A stretch of DNA of 64,000 nucleotides from positions 35,024,256-35,088,255 of the forward strand of contig NC_061508.1 of the NCBI RefSeq assembly GCF_022539505.1, written 5' to 3'. Origin of the DNA: Lolium rigidum. Its lineage: Eukaryota > Streptophyta > Magnoliopsida > Poales > Poaceae. Of this stretch, positions 53,655 to 64,000 are shown in pieces. Position 1 is the first letter of the stretch. Each line of letters begins with the position of its first letter. Made by a program: the position numbers and the translations under genes. The notes beneath the pieces are model-generated. The model did not search any database. It saw only the letters and a list, made by a program, of their open reading frames with translations, and was not told the DNA's origin.

Positions 53655-56600
53655 ATGGCGGAAGAACCGGTCAAGTACGAAGATCTGCCTGCTGAGCACA
53701 AGAAGAAATATGATGATCTCAAGGCCATCTTCGAAGCCGATCTCATCAGCTCTTTCGAGAAGACCCGTTCGCACGGGATCAAGTTCAAAGGGTTCCAACC
53801 CGAAGGCGCGTTGGAGGGACTAGATCTATCTCTCCCTTCGGATGAACGTACCATAGCCCTGCGGCAGAAAATTAACTATGCCGTCGCTCATTCTCTACAT
53901 CGGCATTCTGAGAGCCTGGTGAACACTTTGGAACGTGTTGCGCTTCACGTGGTGCAAGAAATCATGAAGCATCAGTATTCTCCTTCAGGACCTGCGCTAG
54001 GAACTCATCAGGGAGAGATACCGTTCTACACCAGGCCACCACTGCCGTACACGATGGCAGCTCCACAGCAACAAGGTTCGCCGGCGTACGTTGTCTACAA
54101 GGTTGGAGGTGATCCTGGCGATTACCAATTCCTGTATGAGCCGCCCAAGGAGATTCCACATGGATACGTGTGCACATACGTGCCGGACTGCAACAATTGG
54201 ATGAGCCAGGTTACAGCAGGAGGGACTGCCACGGTAGGAAGGGTCGCCGGAACAGGAGTAGTTGCTGGAGCAGGAAACAGTTCTGGAGCAGATGCTGAGA
54301 AACAGGCGTGGCTAACTAAATATGCCACCGGAACAAGTCATGAACGCTCAACTTCTGCAGCTCCTACGGTGGATGAGATCACCGCAATCATGAGAGATCA
54401 GTTCGGCATCCTGCCGAAGAAGAGAATGATCGGCTATTCCAAGCCGTATCCCAACGAGTATGACCTAATCCCACTACCGCCTAAGTATCGGCTCCCTGAC
54501 TTCACAAAATTCAGTGGATCAGAAGGAACCAGCTCAATTGAGCACGTGAGCCGATATTTGGCATAGTTGGGCATGGTCTCAGCTTCAGACGAGCTGCGTG
54601 TGAGGTTCTTCTCACAATCTCTCACGGGTCCGGCCTTTGGGTGGTACACCTCGTTGCCACCGCATTCGGTTCGGACGTGGAAGCAGCTGGAGGAACAATT
54701 CCACATACAATACCATTTAGAAGCTACTGAAGCTGGCATTGCCGATCCGACCCAGGTTCGGCAGAGGCGAGGAGAGACGGTGTCTGAATACATCCAGCGC
54801 TTCAGGACCGTCAGGAACCGATGTTATTCGGTTCGTTTATCTGAGAAGGAAGCAGTCGAGCTGGCGATAGCAGGCCTGTCAGCGCCGCTCAAAGACGTGA
54901 CCTTCCAAGCGGACTACAATTCACTGGCGCATATGGTTCAGAAATTGACATCGTATGAACAGCGCCACCCGGAATTGTACCAGGACAAGTTCAAGCGCGT
55001 CGCCCTGATCGAGATGGGAGAAGATGAAGATTCTGTAGGAGATCAGGAAGTCGCTGTAGCTGAATGGACTCGAGGGGCAAAGCCCGTGTCTTGCAAGTGG
55101 GTGAAACAACCAGGGCCTGCAAAAGGGTTTGACTTTGATTTAAGCAAAACGGAGCAAATTTTTGATTTGTTGCTGAAGGAAAAACAACTGAAGTTACCCG
55201 AAGGCCACAAAATCCCCACGGTACAAGAGATAAACGGCAGGCCATACTGCAAATGGCATCACACGTTCACCCATGCCACCAATGACTGCAAAGTCTTGCG
55301 CGGACAGATTCAAATGGCGATAGAACAAGGCCGATTACTCTTCGGTCAGTTTGCCATGAGAGTTGATACGAATCCGTTTCCCGACGTCAACATGGTGGAT
55401 CTCAGTCACTGCATACGCGAGCCAGGTTTCTCTTTTGATATCAACATGGCAGGGCTTGCAGATCGCCATAGCAAGGATAAGCCAGAGAGCAGTCACTCTC
55501 GTGGCAAAGATAAAGAGGAGGCCGATCCACGCGACCGGCCCCAGCATGATGACAGACGGTACTTGACTGAGGAAGAGGTGAGAAGCGTGCGGTATCAACG
55601 GCCACTTTCCGCGCACCTCCTCAACAAATATGAGCAGCAGTACGACCGACGTCGGCGCTACGACGTAGATGATGATAGATATCGTCGGTCTGATGCAGAC
55701 GACAGGAAATACCGTCGATACGAAGGGTATGAGCGTCACGCTAGAGGGAGATCAAGAGAGCAAGAGGACATGGATAGGCATTGGAACTGTCCTTTCTTCA
55801 AACACTGCTGGGACTCAGGAATGAGCCGATTGCCTACAATCGAGAACTGCCCAGAATGTAAACAGAAGAGGAAGGGAACAAATGAAGTTTCAGTGTTCAA
55901 ACGTCTAGTACCTCTCCCACCTCAGAAAAAACGAGCTGAGTCATCTCAAGATGAAGACTTCGAGGAGTCAGAGGAAGAAGATAGATATCACCGGCCAAGG
56001 TGGTGCCCTGATGGACTCAGCCACTCCCAAAAGCGCAGAGTGCAACGGCTACGTAACTTGGAGGAAGCCGAGGCGCAGTATCTGTACACGTTGAGGAAAG
56101 CACGGCCCGATCTGGCCGTGAAAATTCAGCAAACATTGGAGACCGAGGCACGGCCACAGAAGAAAGTGTAGCGACGCAAGCAGACAAAAGCCAATGTAGA
56201 GGCATCGGCTGATACAAACATGGTGTTCATCCTTCCGTCGGAGTTTTGTGCTCCAAGAGACGAGGAAGTGTCGGTGGCACAGTTTGATTGCGGCCCGCGG
56301 CCAGTCATCTTTGAGAAGCCACGAGAGAAGAGCTACAGGCATCTGAAAGCCCTATACCTGAAAGGTTATATCAATGGGCAACCTATCAGCAAGATGCTGG
56401 TTGACACGGGAGCAGCCGTCAACATAATGCCGTACTCCATGTTACGACGTCTGGGACGTTCCAATGAAGATCTGATCAAAACCAACGTCACGCTAAGCGA
56501 TTTCAATGGCCAAGCGTCAGAAGCCAAGGGTGTTCTGAACGTGGACTTAACTGTCGGCCGAAAGACCATCCCTACGTCCTTCTTCATCGTCGACAGCAAG

Positions 56601-56870
56601 AGCACTTACGCTGTCCTGCTAGGAAGGGATTGGATCCACGCTAACTGTTGCATTCCATCCACAATGCATCAGTGCGTCATACAATGGGATGGAGATGAAG
56701 TGGAGGTTGTTCATGCAGACGATTCGGTCAAAATCTCTTTGGCCGCCATGAACATCTGGGAAGCAAACGACCAAGAGCCGCTCTCTGGAATCAATCTGGA
56801 CGGCTGTGAGCGCATCGAAGCTTCAAAAAACGGGGTGAGGCTGGTCTTATCCACCGGCCTAACAGAGTAA
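53655..56870 (+). pseudogene. Gypsy gag-protease polyprotein, two in-frame stops, no RT
   Basis: One frame from the ATG at 53655 to the TAA at 56868-56870 is interrupted only by TAG at 54564 and 56169; both would be CAG (Gln) in the intact form. The N-terminal part is matrix-like (KYEDLPAEHKKKYDDLKAIF ...). The retrotransposon gag core follows (FFSQSLTGPAFGWYTSLPPH, FHIQYHLEATEAGIADPTQV, GETVSEYIQRFRTVRNRCYS). A Cys-rich segment WNCPFFKHCWDSG...ENCPEC may serve as the zinc knuckle, next to an Arg/Asp-rich repetitive stretch. Last comes an aspartic protease, KMLVDTGAAVNIMPYSML (about 56392-56445) with LLGRDWIHANCCIP. RT, RNase H and integrase are absent. It is either a non-autonomous gag-pro derivative or has lost its pol by deletion. 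Confidence 0.88.
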
Positions 56871-57430
56871 CAAGTTCCGAGTCTATGGACGTACGTGGCA
56901 AGGCCGATCCCTGCGATCGGCCCCAAAAATTAAAAGCAAGGATCTCACCTCAAGCATGTCACGTAGCCATAGCGGAGAACCAAAAAGTTGTGAACCCTCA
57001 GTAAACATTGCAATGAAAAAGGAGGCCGATTCTAGCAATCGGCCAAAATTAGCCTCAACATGCCTTCTGCCTGTGTTCAGCATTGATTTAGCAGGCGATG
57101 GGAAGCTGGGGAATGGGTTTACAGCATCTGATGGACATGAAGAGTAGAGACCTTTACTTAGCGATACAACTGCAAGGGAGGCCGATTCCAGCAATCGGCC
57201 AAAACACATTCTCACCACATTTGCTAGTCGCTGTGCTATTTAGCATGGTGAGTGATGTGAAAGGCTTATAGTTGGCTGAAAAGCCGATATCTTCAATCAC
57301 TTGAAGGATTCGGCTCGGGGGGCATACACACGGAGAAGATACAAGACCACGAAGTATGTGTTCGATGCATTTTTGGCGTTGTTGGCAAGCTCTGAATTCC
57401 TGAATATAAGTTGAACAAGTGCCAACAAAA
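56871..57430 (+). repeat. Gypsy 3' region with GGCCGAT...ATCGGCC hairpins
   Basis: Non-coding tail of the element. Three inverted-repeat hairpins share GGCCGAT(T)CC..GCGATCGGCC or GGCCGATTC(T/C)AGCAATCGGCC at 56902, 57023 and 57180. A purine-rich GGCTCGGGGGGCATA (about 57311) could be a polypurine tract, but no 3' LTR follows. Confidence 0.6.
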
Positions 57431-57860
57431 AAGCTGCGTACATGCATGCATGAAGATGATCATTTACTTGATCATTTCTACGTGCACATACATGAAGCCA
57501 GTGCCCATGAGTTCACGTTAGGCAGCTAACATGTGCGCACACGCGGCCAAGCAGGCTAAGTGCCGTCGATTGAAGAACTAAATCAGGGTATTTGGCAGCT
57601 GTACACGTACAAGCTGTGCGTACGTACACGCTGGCTGGTCTGCAGATGCAGCGTTTTAGGAACGCGCACACGGCACGATCAGTTGATCGGCGAGAGCTCA
57701 CTGCTAACAAATTTTTTGCCTGGTTGGTATTTATCCATCTACAGCTATCAGATAAGCATCACGCGAGACGGGCTCAACGAATGGCGATATTCTCGGAAGA
57801 TCAGATGGCCGCCCGGCAGCGACGAATATCACGCCTACGTCGTTATCTTCCGTCCTCCTT
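57431..57860. other. No gene recognised; possible promoter region
   Basis: Rich in CGTACG/TGCATGCA/CACGT-like palindromes common in grass promoters. It lies upstream of the TATA box at 57867. Confidence 0.35.
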
Positions 57861-57866
57861 ACTGCC

Positions 57867-57874
57867 TATAAAAG
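57867..57874 (+). promoter_or_regulatory. TATA box of a possible orphan host gene
   Basis: TATAAAAG in GCCTATAAAAGCTACACACC, a good plant core promoter, followed by a purine-rich leader (GGTGAAAAGGAGGAAAAGGAG). The ATG at 58155 (GGCCATGGAG) opens an 11-codon frame that ends at a splice-donor-like AATG|GTGAGA (58188). Downstream exons are not seen because repeat DNA follows. Confidence 0.35.
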
Positions 57875-58329
57875 CTACACACCTATACGGAGGTGAAAAG
57901 GAGGAAAAGGAGAGACTCACGCAGAAGAGGAAGACGGAGGAGAGAAAAGAAGGCCATCGTACCTGACCAGACGCAGTAGCCGGAGAAACGACGGGCGACT
58001 GCGGAGGCAGCTCTCGTACCTGGAGATCAAGACGCAGGCGCAGCTCACACCTACAGCTCTCATCACCAACACTCATCCATCCATCGATATGATACCCCAT
58101 AAATCCCACGCACGCACACAGCTAGCCGAGAGATCAATCAGGAGTAAGAAGGCCATGGAGGTGAAGATGACGATGACGACTCCTAATGGTGAGAATGGTT
58201 AAAATCTCTCTCAACTCTTTTCCCTGCTCTGCCCTCTCCCATACACATGCATATTACACGGCGACACTCGGAGGTGGTGCGCGACCTGCCGGGAAAAGAC
58301 ACGTCTCTCGAACTGCCGGTGTGCAGCCC

Positions 58330-59640
58330 GGCAACCTCTACAACTCCATCAACACCATGGCACCCGCGAGGCGCGACGACGACATCCGCGAGGCGAAGAG
58401 GCTGCCGGCGTGCAGCACGGCGCCATCTTCACCAGTCGTGAGGCGCGACGACGACGTCCGTGATGGGATTGCCAGCGTGCAGTGCGGCGCCATCTTCATC
58501 ACCCGTGAGGCGCGACGACGACGCCCGCGACGGGGCTGCTGGCGTGCATCACAGCGCCCTCCACACCATACCCGCATGATGCAATGACGAAGCTCACGAC
58601 GGGGCTGCCGGCGTGCTGCCGGATGCCATCTTCACCACCTACGAGGTGTAACGACGGCAACGTCCGTGCCAGGCTGCCGGCGTGCCGAGCGGCGCCATCT
58701 CCACCACCGCCAAGGCGCAGCGATGACATCCTCGACAAGGCTGCCATTGTGCAGCAGCGGCGCCATCTTCACCACCGGCGAGGCGCAGCGATGCATCCGT
58801 GACGAGGTTGCCGGCGGGCAGCGCGGCGCCATCTCCACGGCGCCCACGAGCTCGACGACGATGACCTTGACGAGGCTGTCGGCGTGCGGCGCGGCGCCAC
58901 CTCCATGGCACCCGCGAGGAGCGACAACGCCGACCTTGACAAGGCCAACGGCGTGCGGTGCGACGCTATCTCTACGACGTCCGCGAGGATGCCGCCGGCG
59001 TGCAGCGCGACACCATCAACACCACACCCGCGTGGCGCGACGACGACGTCCGCGACGAGGCTGCCGGCGCGTAGCATGGCGCCATCGACACCACACCGGT
59101 GAGGCGCGACGACGACGTTCGCGACGAGCCTGCCGGCGCGTAGCATGGCGCCATCAACACCACACCCGCGAGGCGCGGCAACGACGTCTGCGACGAGGCT
59201 GTCGAAGTGTAGCGCGGCGCCATCAACTCCATGTCACACGCGAGGCGCGACGACGACGTCCGCGACGAGGCTCCCGGCGCGTAGCATGGCGCCATCGACA
59301 CCACACCCGCGAGGCGCGACGACGACGTCCGCGACGAGGCTGCCAGCGTGTAACATGGCGCCATCAACACCACATCCGTGAAGCGCGGCGACGATGTCCG
59401 TGCCGAAGCTGCCGGCGTGTAGCGCGACGCCATCACCACCACACTTATGGGGCGTGACGACAACGCCCGGGTTTGTCGGCGTGCAGCGCGACGCCATCTT
59501 CAACTCCACACAATGCCACCGACGATGACGTCGGGGCTGCCGGCGTACAGCCCGGCGACATCCGCCATGGCGAGGACGACGACGTCCGCGACGAGGCTGC
59601 CGGCGTGCAGCGTGGCGCCATCAACACCACACTTGCGAGG
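58330..59640 (+). repeat. Minisatellite with a 69-bp period
   Basis: Tandem, diverged units reading GGCGCCATC..CACC...CGAGGCGCGACGACGACGTCCGCGACGAGGCTGCCGGCGTG. The anchor GTAGC(A/G)(T/C)GG(C) lies at 59071, 59140, 59209, 59281, 59350 and 59419, giving spacings of 69, 69, 72, 69 and 69. About 18 units can be traced with decreasing similarity towards 58330. All spacings are multiples of 3, so long frames stay open on both strands, but the translations are only Arg/His- or Ser/Thr-rich repeats without a start or domain. Confidence 0.88.
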
Positions 59641-60415
59641 CGAGGCGAGACGACACCTTCGACGCCCCTCCCCCACTAGTCCGTGCGACGGCATCCTTGT
59701 CTATGACGACATGCATTAACTTGGCGTTGGTCCAAGACGAGGCGCCGACCACATTGGCTACACCGACTGGCGTGTGCGTCGGTTTTCACACCGACGCCAA
59801 TCTCCAATGACAAGTTACTCCCGCGAGACATATACCCCTTGCGCACCCCGACGAGGCTGCTGGTCGTCGAGAAGTCCCAGCTGAGAGGACCCATGCTACT
59901 CCAACCCAACCTACACCAACATCGTCAAGACCGACGAGGCACGACGACGAGGGCGGGCGTGACCGGTGCAAAGGCCACGGCACATGCGGCGCGTGTACCG
60001 ACAAGGACACAGGCTCTGCCGCCGCCCACACACACCACCACATCATGCATGGAGAACGCGAAGCGAAGACGACGAAGACGACCACACGGCTTAATCGGAG
60101 GTGTCTCGCGGTGTAACCCGCGGGAGTAATTAACCGGGTGCCTTCCGAGGCCCTAGGAACCAGGTGATCGCAATCGCCATAGTCAGGCTGGCCGCGCAAG
60201 CAGGCCACGGAGCGCTTTGTATTCGGGGACTTGTACTTTGTTTCTCCAAGAGAGATTAATGAAATGCATGCTTCCCTATTTTTTCTTGTGTACTACGGTA
60301 CACTGGCACGCCCGCACTTCTTTATTTTACCCCGGCGCATGAGAGAAACACGCTACCATCCTCCCCCTCAACGTAGCGCATCTGTCTTTCGCAGACGTTT
60401 TTCTCGTGTCAAACA
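59641..60415 (+). repeat. Probable 3' part of the 5' LTR of the last gypsy element
   Basis: Non-coding. Ends ...TTTTTCTCGTGTCAAACA at 60415, three bases before the primer site at 60419. Contains TTGTACTTTGTTTCTCC and an AT-rich block around 60240-60330. The LTR start could not be set; the minisatellite may lie inside or outside it. Confidence 0.5.
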
Positions 60416-60418
60416 AAT

Positions 60419-60436
60419 TGGCACGCCCGGTGGGAC
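60419..60436 (+). other. Primer-binding site
   Basis: TGGCACGCCCGGTGGGAC, identical to 53605-53622, marking the start of the interior of a second element with the same primer. Confidence 0.7.
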
Positions 60437-60463
60437 CTGGTTCTCCTCCCATCTTTGCTTTAA

Positions 60464-62224
60464 TGTGGTCGTCAAAGTCGTCTTTGCCAGTTCATCCAAT
60501 CCACACATCATCCTGCATGAGAAGCCATCAGCGTGGAGCTCCGCTGATCAAGAATCCTCTTCATGCAAGGGCCAACGGCTCGGAGCCTTGGGTGATCCAC
60601 TTTGGAGCCATGATGCCATCCATGGTCGTCATAACGCATGTCGCCAAGACGTACATGCACCAGGCGCGGAGCCGGCGCAGTTCCAAACTTTGCCATCCAA
60701 GAAGGCACAAAGGTGGGCATCCGCCAGGGCACAGAAGGAGCACCGCGAGCTAATGCTCGAGGCACGCGCCCTGTTGAAGGAGTCAACGAGGGCCGGCATC
60801 AACGGCAACGCGGACGCCTCCCAACGCCTCCAAGCTAAGGCCGCAAGCAAGAAGGTGGGTGCGGCGTGACTTCACGCCCCTACGACGACATGGCACACCG
60901 AAGTGGAGATCCTCAAAGGCCTGGAGGATGCTTCGCAGGATTTGCGGAGGCTTGTGACGAACGCAGTTCGTCTGATAGCCCGCATCCACTAAGCAACTAT
61001 AGGAGGAAGTACCGCAAGGTACGACGACTCCACCAACGAATGAGTTCTTACATCGCTGGGAGCGTGGTGCAGGAGGAGGATTGGTCCTTTGGCGCTAAGG
61101 ACCTCGCGAACAAGGTGTTCACATGTGACTTGCTCCCTGGCGATGGGGCGAGTGAGTCATCAAGAGCGAAGGAGGCGGTGAGACGAGCCGTCATGAAGGA
61201 GTTCTGGAAACGGCGCTCCCGCCAAGAGCCTGTTCTGGTAGGATATACGGTCTCCACCAGCTCCGAAGATGCTCGGAGAGGCATGTGCATGCTTCCACAC
61301 TTCGGAGGTAGGCAGACGTTCCATCCGCAATGACAACAGGTTCGCCGTTCTTCGGAGCGAGGCGCCTGCGCCACGCGGAGAGGACCTGCGGCAGGAGTTC
61401 CGTCGGCTACAGGAGCATATGGACCATATCCAAAGGCGGCTCCATGAGCAAGGAGCGCCAAGTTCTTCATCAGCGGAAGCTAGGGGAAGGAACAGGCGCC
61501 ATACCCCTAGCCATCGTCCTCAACATGAACGCCAAACTTTAGGTCCTCGGCGACAAGCTTCACCCACCCGATACATTCAATGGGGGCATCCTAACATGCC
61601 CCCACGTTGGAACCAGTCGTCACGTCACCAAGAGGACGGGAGGAACCCTCGTCCCACTCTACGTGGAGACCCCGGGATCCTCCACGAGCTCCACTTCTTC
61701 CTCGACCTTCATCACCTGCTAGGCGTGGGGACCAACTTCAGGTGCAACCTTTGAGGGAAGCACCCACCTCATCCATGAGGCGAACTGCACCGCCGCATCC
61801 ACCTACGGCCTTGGTGCCTCCAAGAACCCATGGGGCTCCCACGCGCCGAAGAAACCGCTAAGTTCTATACAAAGAACTTGAGTACTTGGTGCTTTTGGAG
61901 CCGCAGGAACCCCGGGCATAGAAGCTCGTCCTCGACTACGCAGGAATATTACAAGCCATCCTTCCCGGTGGGGATTGGGAATTCTGCTCCAGTCTTGCTG
62001 GGGGCATGTTCTTCTACACCTACCCCGATAGCCCCATTGCTTTTGAAGGCGAGGTTCCCACCATCGATGCCAATAACGCTGAGGTGTCCCGGAAAGTCTG
62101 AAGACGTTGATCGGCAGCAGTAATGCGCCATCAACCACCATGCTACGGGTGCGCAACGCTCCAAAGGAGGAATGTGTACCCGTACAAGGTGGCGTGGTTA
62201 GAAGAAGAATCAAGGAGATAGAAT
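60464..62224 (+). pseudogene. Decayed gag-region of the last gypsy element
   Basis: Only fragments can be read: SKKAQRWASARAQKEHRELM and LEARALLKESTRAGINGNAD (60690-60866), YRRKYRKVRRLHQRMSSYIA and SRAKEAVRRAVMKEFWKRRS (60866-61333), and EDLRQEFRRLQEHMDHIQRR (61269-61754). A standard retrotransposon gag core is not recognisable, so it may be deleted. Several frame changes occur. Confidence 0.6.
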
Positions 62225-64000
62225 ATGCCGCAAGGGGAGCTCGAGACATGCAACCCCCATCCCTCTACGTATTTGTGGCTTCTCCATTGGAGAAGAGGCT
62301 TCGTCAACAATGAAGGCCGAGCCCAAGATGGCTTGCCTGCTAGAGAAGGCTGGGTTTACCCTTCGGCGAAACAACAGGATCCCTCCGCCCCCCCCCCCGC
62401 AGTGTGCGAGGCGTGGTGGAGGCAATCCGAGGATCTCATCAAGAAGAGGCACAAGGCTCGGCCCAAGTTCGGGCTCGGTTACATCGACCTTGGCGGCTCC
62501 GACGATGAAGAAGAGGGGCCATCCTACGTCCCACGAGCTACGTGCCATGCTACGTCTGTCTCTTCAGGAGATGACACCGAACCTTCACGTCGCGATCTTC
62601 ATCGACGAAACTACAACGACAACGACCTAACCAAGGTGGGGGATCTTGACTCGACATCAGCCCCGCGAGAGCTAGAAGACGGTGGGCAGCCCACAATCGA
62701 CGAGCTCGTGGAGGTCAACCTTGGGACAGAGGATGATCCACGCCCCACTTTCGTTAGCGCCACGCTGACGGAAGAGGAGCGCGAAGGCTATCGAAGCTTC
62801 TTGATGGAGTATTGAGATTGCTTTGCCTAGAACTACAAGGAGATGCCGGGGCTGGACCCTCGTGTGGCCACTCACAAGCTGGCGATTGATCCACATCACC
62901 GCCCGGTCAAGCAGCCTCCACGACGCTTACGACCTGAATTTGAAGACCAAGTCATCGCCGAGGTAGATAAACTTATCCTTGCAGGTTTCATCCGGGAGGC
63001 CAAATACACTCGGTGGCTCGCAAACATCGTGCCCGTAGAGAAGAAGAACGGCCAGGTGCGGGTCTGCCAGGACTTTCGCGACCTAAACCGAGCATGCCCC
63101 AAGGATGACTTTCCCTTGCCCATCACGGAGATGGTCGTCGACTCCACCACGGGTCATGGCGCACTGTCCTTCATGGATGGTTCGTCCGGCTACAACCAAA
63201 TCAAGATGGACCCAGATGACGCCATCGACACCGCCTTCAGGACCCCGAAGGGCAACTTCTACTGCACCGTCATGCCGTTCGGCTTGAAGAATGCTGGTGC
63301 AACGTACCAACGGGCCATGACGTACATACTCGGAGACCTCATCCATCATTCGGTGGAATGCTACGTCGACGACATGGTGTTCAAGACCAAAGAACGCCAA
63401 GATCACAAGGAGGACCTGCGGGTTGTCTTTGAGCGGCTACGTCAACACCAGCTCAAGATGAACCCGTTGAAATGTGCCTTCGCCGTTCAATCAGGGCTCT
63501 TCCTCGGCTTTGCCGTGCACCACCGAGGCATAGAGATCGAGCCCAAGAAGATCAAGGTCATCCTCAACATGCCACCACCCTGCAATCTCAAGGAGTTGCG
63601 GGACTTGCAGGGGAAGCTAACATACATTCGCCGTTTCATCTCCAACCTCTCAGGACGCATTCAGCCCTTCTCAAGCCTTATGAAGAAAGGAGCTCCGTTC
63701 GTATGGGATGAAGCTTGTCAAAGAGGCTTCGACGACATCAAGAGGTACTTGCTTAGTCCACCCGTCTTGGCAGCTCCTGTAAAAGGGCGCCCCCTTATTC
63801 TGTACATTGCAGCGCAGCCTGCTTCGATAGGCGCTCTACTCGCTCAACACAATGATGAAGGGAAGTAGGTGGCTTGCTACTACCTAAGCCGCACCATGGT
63901 GGGTGCTGAGCGGAACTACTCTCCAATAGAGAAGTTATGCTTGGCGCTAATTTTATCTTTGAAGAAGTTGAGACACTACATGCTAGCGCTACAAATCTAG
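62225..64000 (+). pseudogene. Gypsy reverse transcriptase and RNase H start (stops in frame)
   Basis: A single frame runs from 62225 through stops at 62813 (TGA), 62828 (TAG) and 63866 (TAG) to the window end. The connector is FGLGYIDLGGSDDEEE and EEREGYRSFLMEY. RT blocks are MPGLDPRVATHKLAIDP, RRLRPEFEDQVIAEVDKL, RVCQDFRDLNRACPKDDFPL, SFMDGSSGYNQIKMDP, MPFGLKNAGATYQRAM and the catalytic ECYVDDMVFKTK. These are followed by LKMNPLKCAFAVQSGLFLGF and LQGKLTYIRRFISNLSGRIQ. The RNase H start is PLILYIAAQPASIGALLAQ, then YYLSRTMVGAERNYSPIEKL. The sequence order and wording fit the Tat/Retand lineage. Only point stops and no frameshift in 1.6 kb make this the best preserved RT in the window. Confidence 0.9.

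Larger units (their letters stand above)
60419..64000 (+). mobile_element. Ty3/gypsy (Tat/Retand-like) element interior, runs off the window
   Basis: From the primer site through a decayed 5' coding region (60464-62224) to a well-preserved RT. The plus-strand order is PBS, gag-like remnants, RT, RNase H start. The 3' half, including integrase and 3' LTR, lies beyond 64000. Confidence 0.85.

Noticed and set aside
58666..59457. 263-aa Arg/His-rich frame
   Set aside because: Produced by the 69-bp repeat (period divisible by three), open on both strands, no start context or domain.
58360..59640. CRISPR-like array
   Set aside because: Units are contiguous, diverged 69-bp repeats without unique spacers, in plant nuclear DNA; a minisatellite explains it.
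27077..60436. tRNA genes at the primer-like sequences
   Set aside because: Only the short 3'-complement primer sites (27077, 46883, 51454, 53605, 60419) are present; no cloverleaf-length tRNA sequence is seen.

Overview
This is plant nuclear DNA, most likely from a Triticeae grass (wheat, barley, Aegilops or rye). The evidence is Stowaway-type MITEs with CTCCCTCCGT-like ends, L1-type LINEs, CACTA, PIF/Harbinger and Ty3/gypsy families of the kind that fill Triticeae intergenic space, short GC-rich host genes, GT-AG introns and no bacterial gene organisation. The exact species cannot be read from the window.

Host genes are few. (1) 5224-5607 is a one-exon gene for a small, very basic plant protein, with a TATA box and ACGT elements upstream. 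(2) 11252-12004 is a HAL3-type phosphopantothenoylcysteine decarboxylase (coenzyme A synthesis), two coding exons, with a non-coding first exon and leader intron upstream. (3) 38304-38666 is a one-exon DUF1677 family gene with a TATA-like box and a G-box. A possible orphan promoter and first exon lies at about 57867-58190.

Layout. 1-2048: 3' end of a CACTA transposon (tnp2 and Ulp1-like relics) inserted into a minus-strand LINE relic (2049-2922). 2922-3684: a duplicated unclassified repeat. 4889-5607: gene 1. 7450-9986: a 5'-truncated minus-strand LINE with a perfect 15-bp target-site duplication (TSD), inserted just upstream of or inside the HAL3 leader exon. 13150-16313: nested fold-back elements and non-LTR-like repeats. 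17314-18795: a PIF/Harbinger-type element with a TTA TSD and a charged ORF. 19579-37158: a four-level nest. A Harbinger relic was hit by a LINE (15-bp TSD) and by a GC-rich poly(A)-type element (13-bp TSD). The latter was then split by a full-length Athila-like LTR retrotransposon (5-bp TSD, two LTRs of about 1.51 kb). 38304: the DUF1677 gene. 42797-44889: a second Harbinger with a broken DDE transposase and a TCA TSD. 45845-46291: Stowaway-type MITEs. 46710-51638: two inverted copies of a non-autonomous 173-bp-LTR element around a CACTA fragment. 51950-57430: a gypsy RT fossil and a gypsy element with gag and protease but no RT. 58330-59640: a 69-bp-period minisatellite. 60419-64000: start of another gypsy element, running off the window end.

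The host genes do not form a pathway together. The biology of the window is mostly serial transposition. Several insertions can be ordered by TSDs, and in one case by a transposase reading frame that resumes across the insertion. Nearly all transposon ORFs are broken. Many of the in-frame stops can be explained as C-to-T changes (CAG to TAG, CGA to TGA), as expected for methylated, silenced DNA. I did not find a clear new multi-gene system. The most unusual items are the four-level nest, the LINE at the HAL3 leader, the charged ORF inside the Harbinger-type element, the GC-rich element with a TSD but no recognisable protein, and the 69-bp minisatellite.
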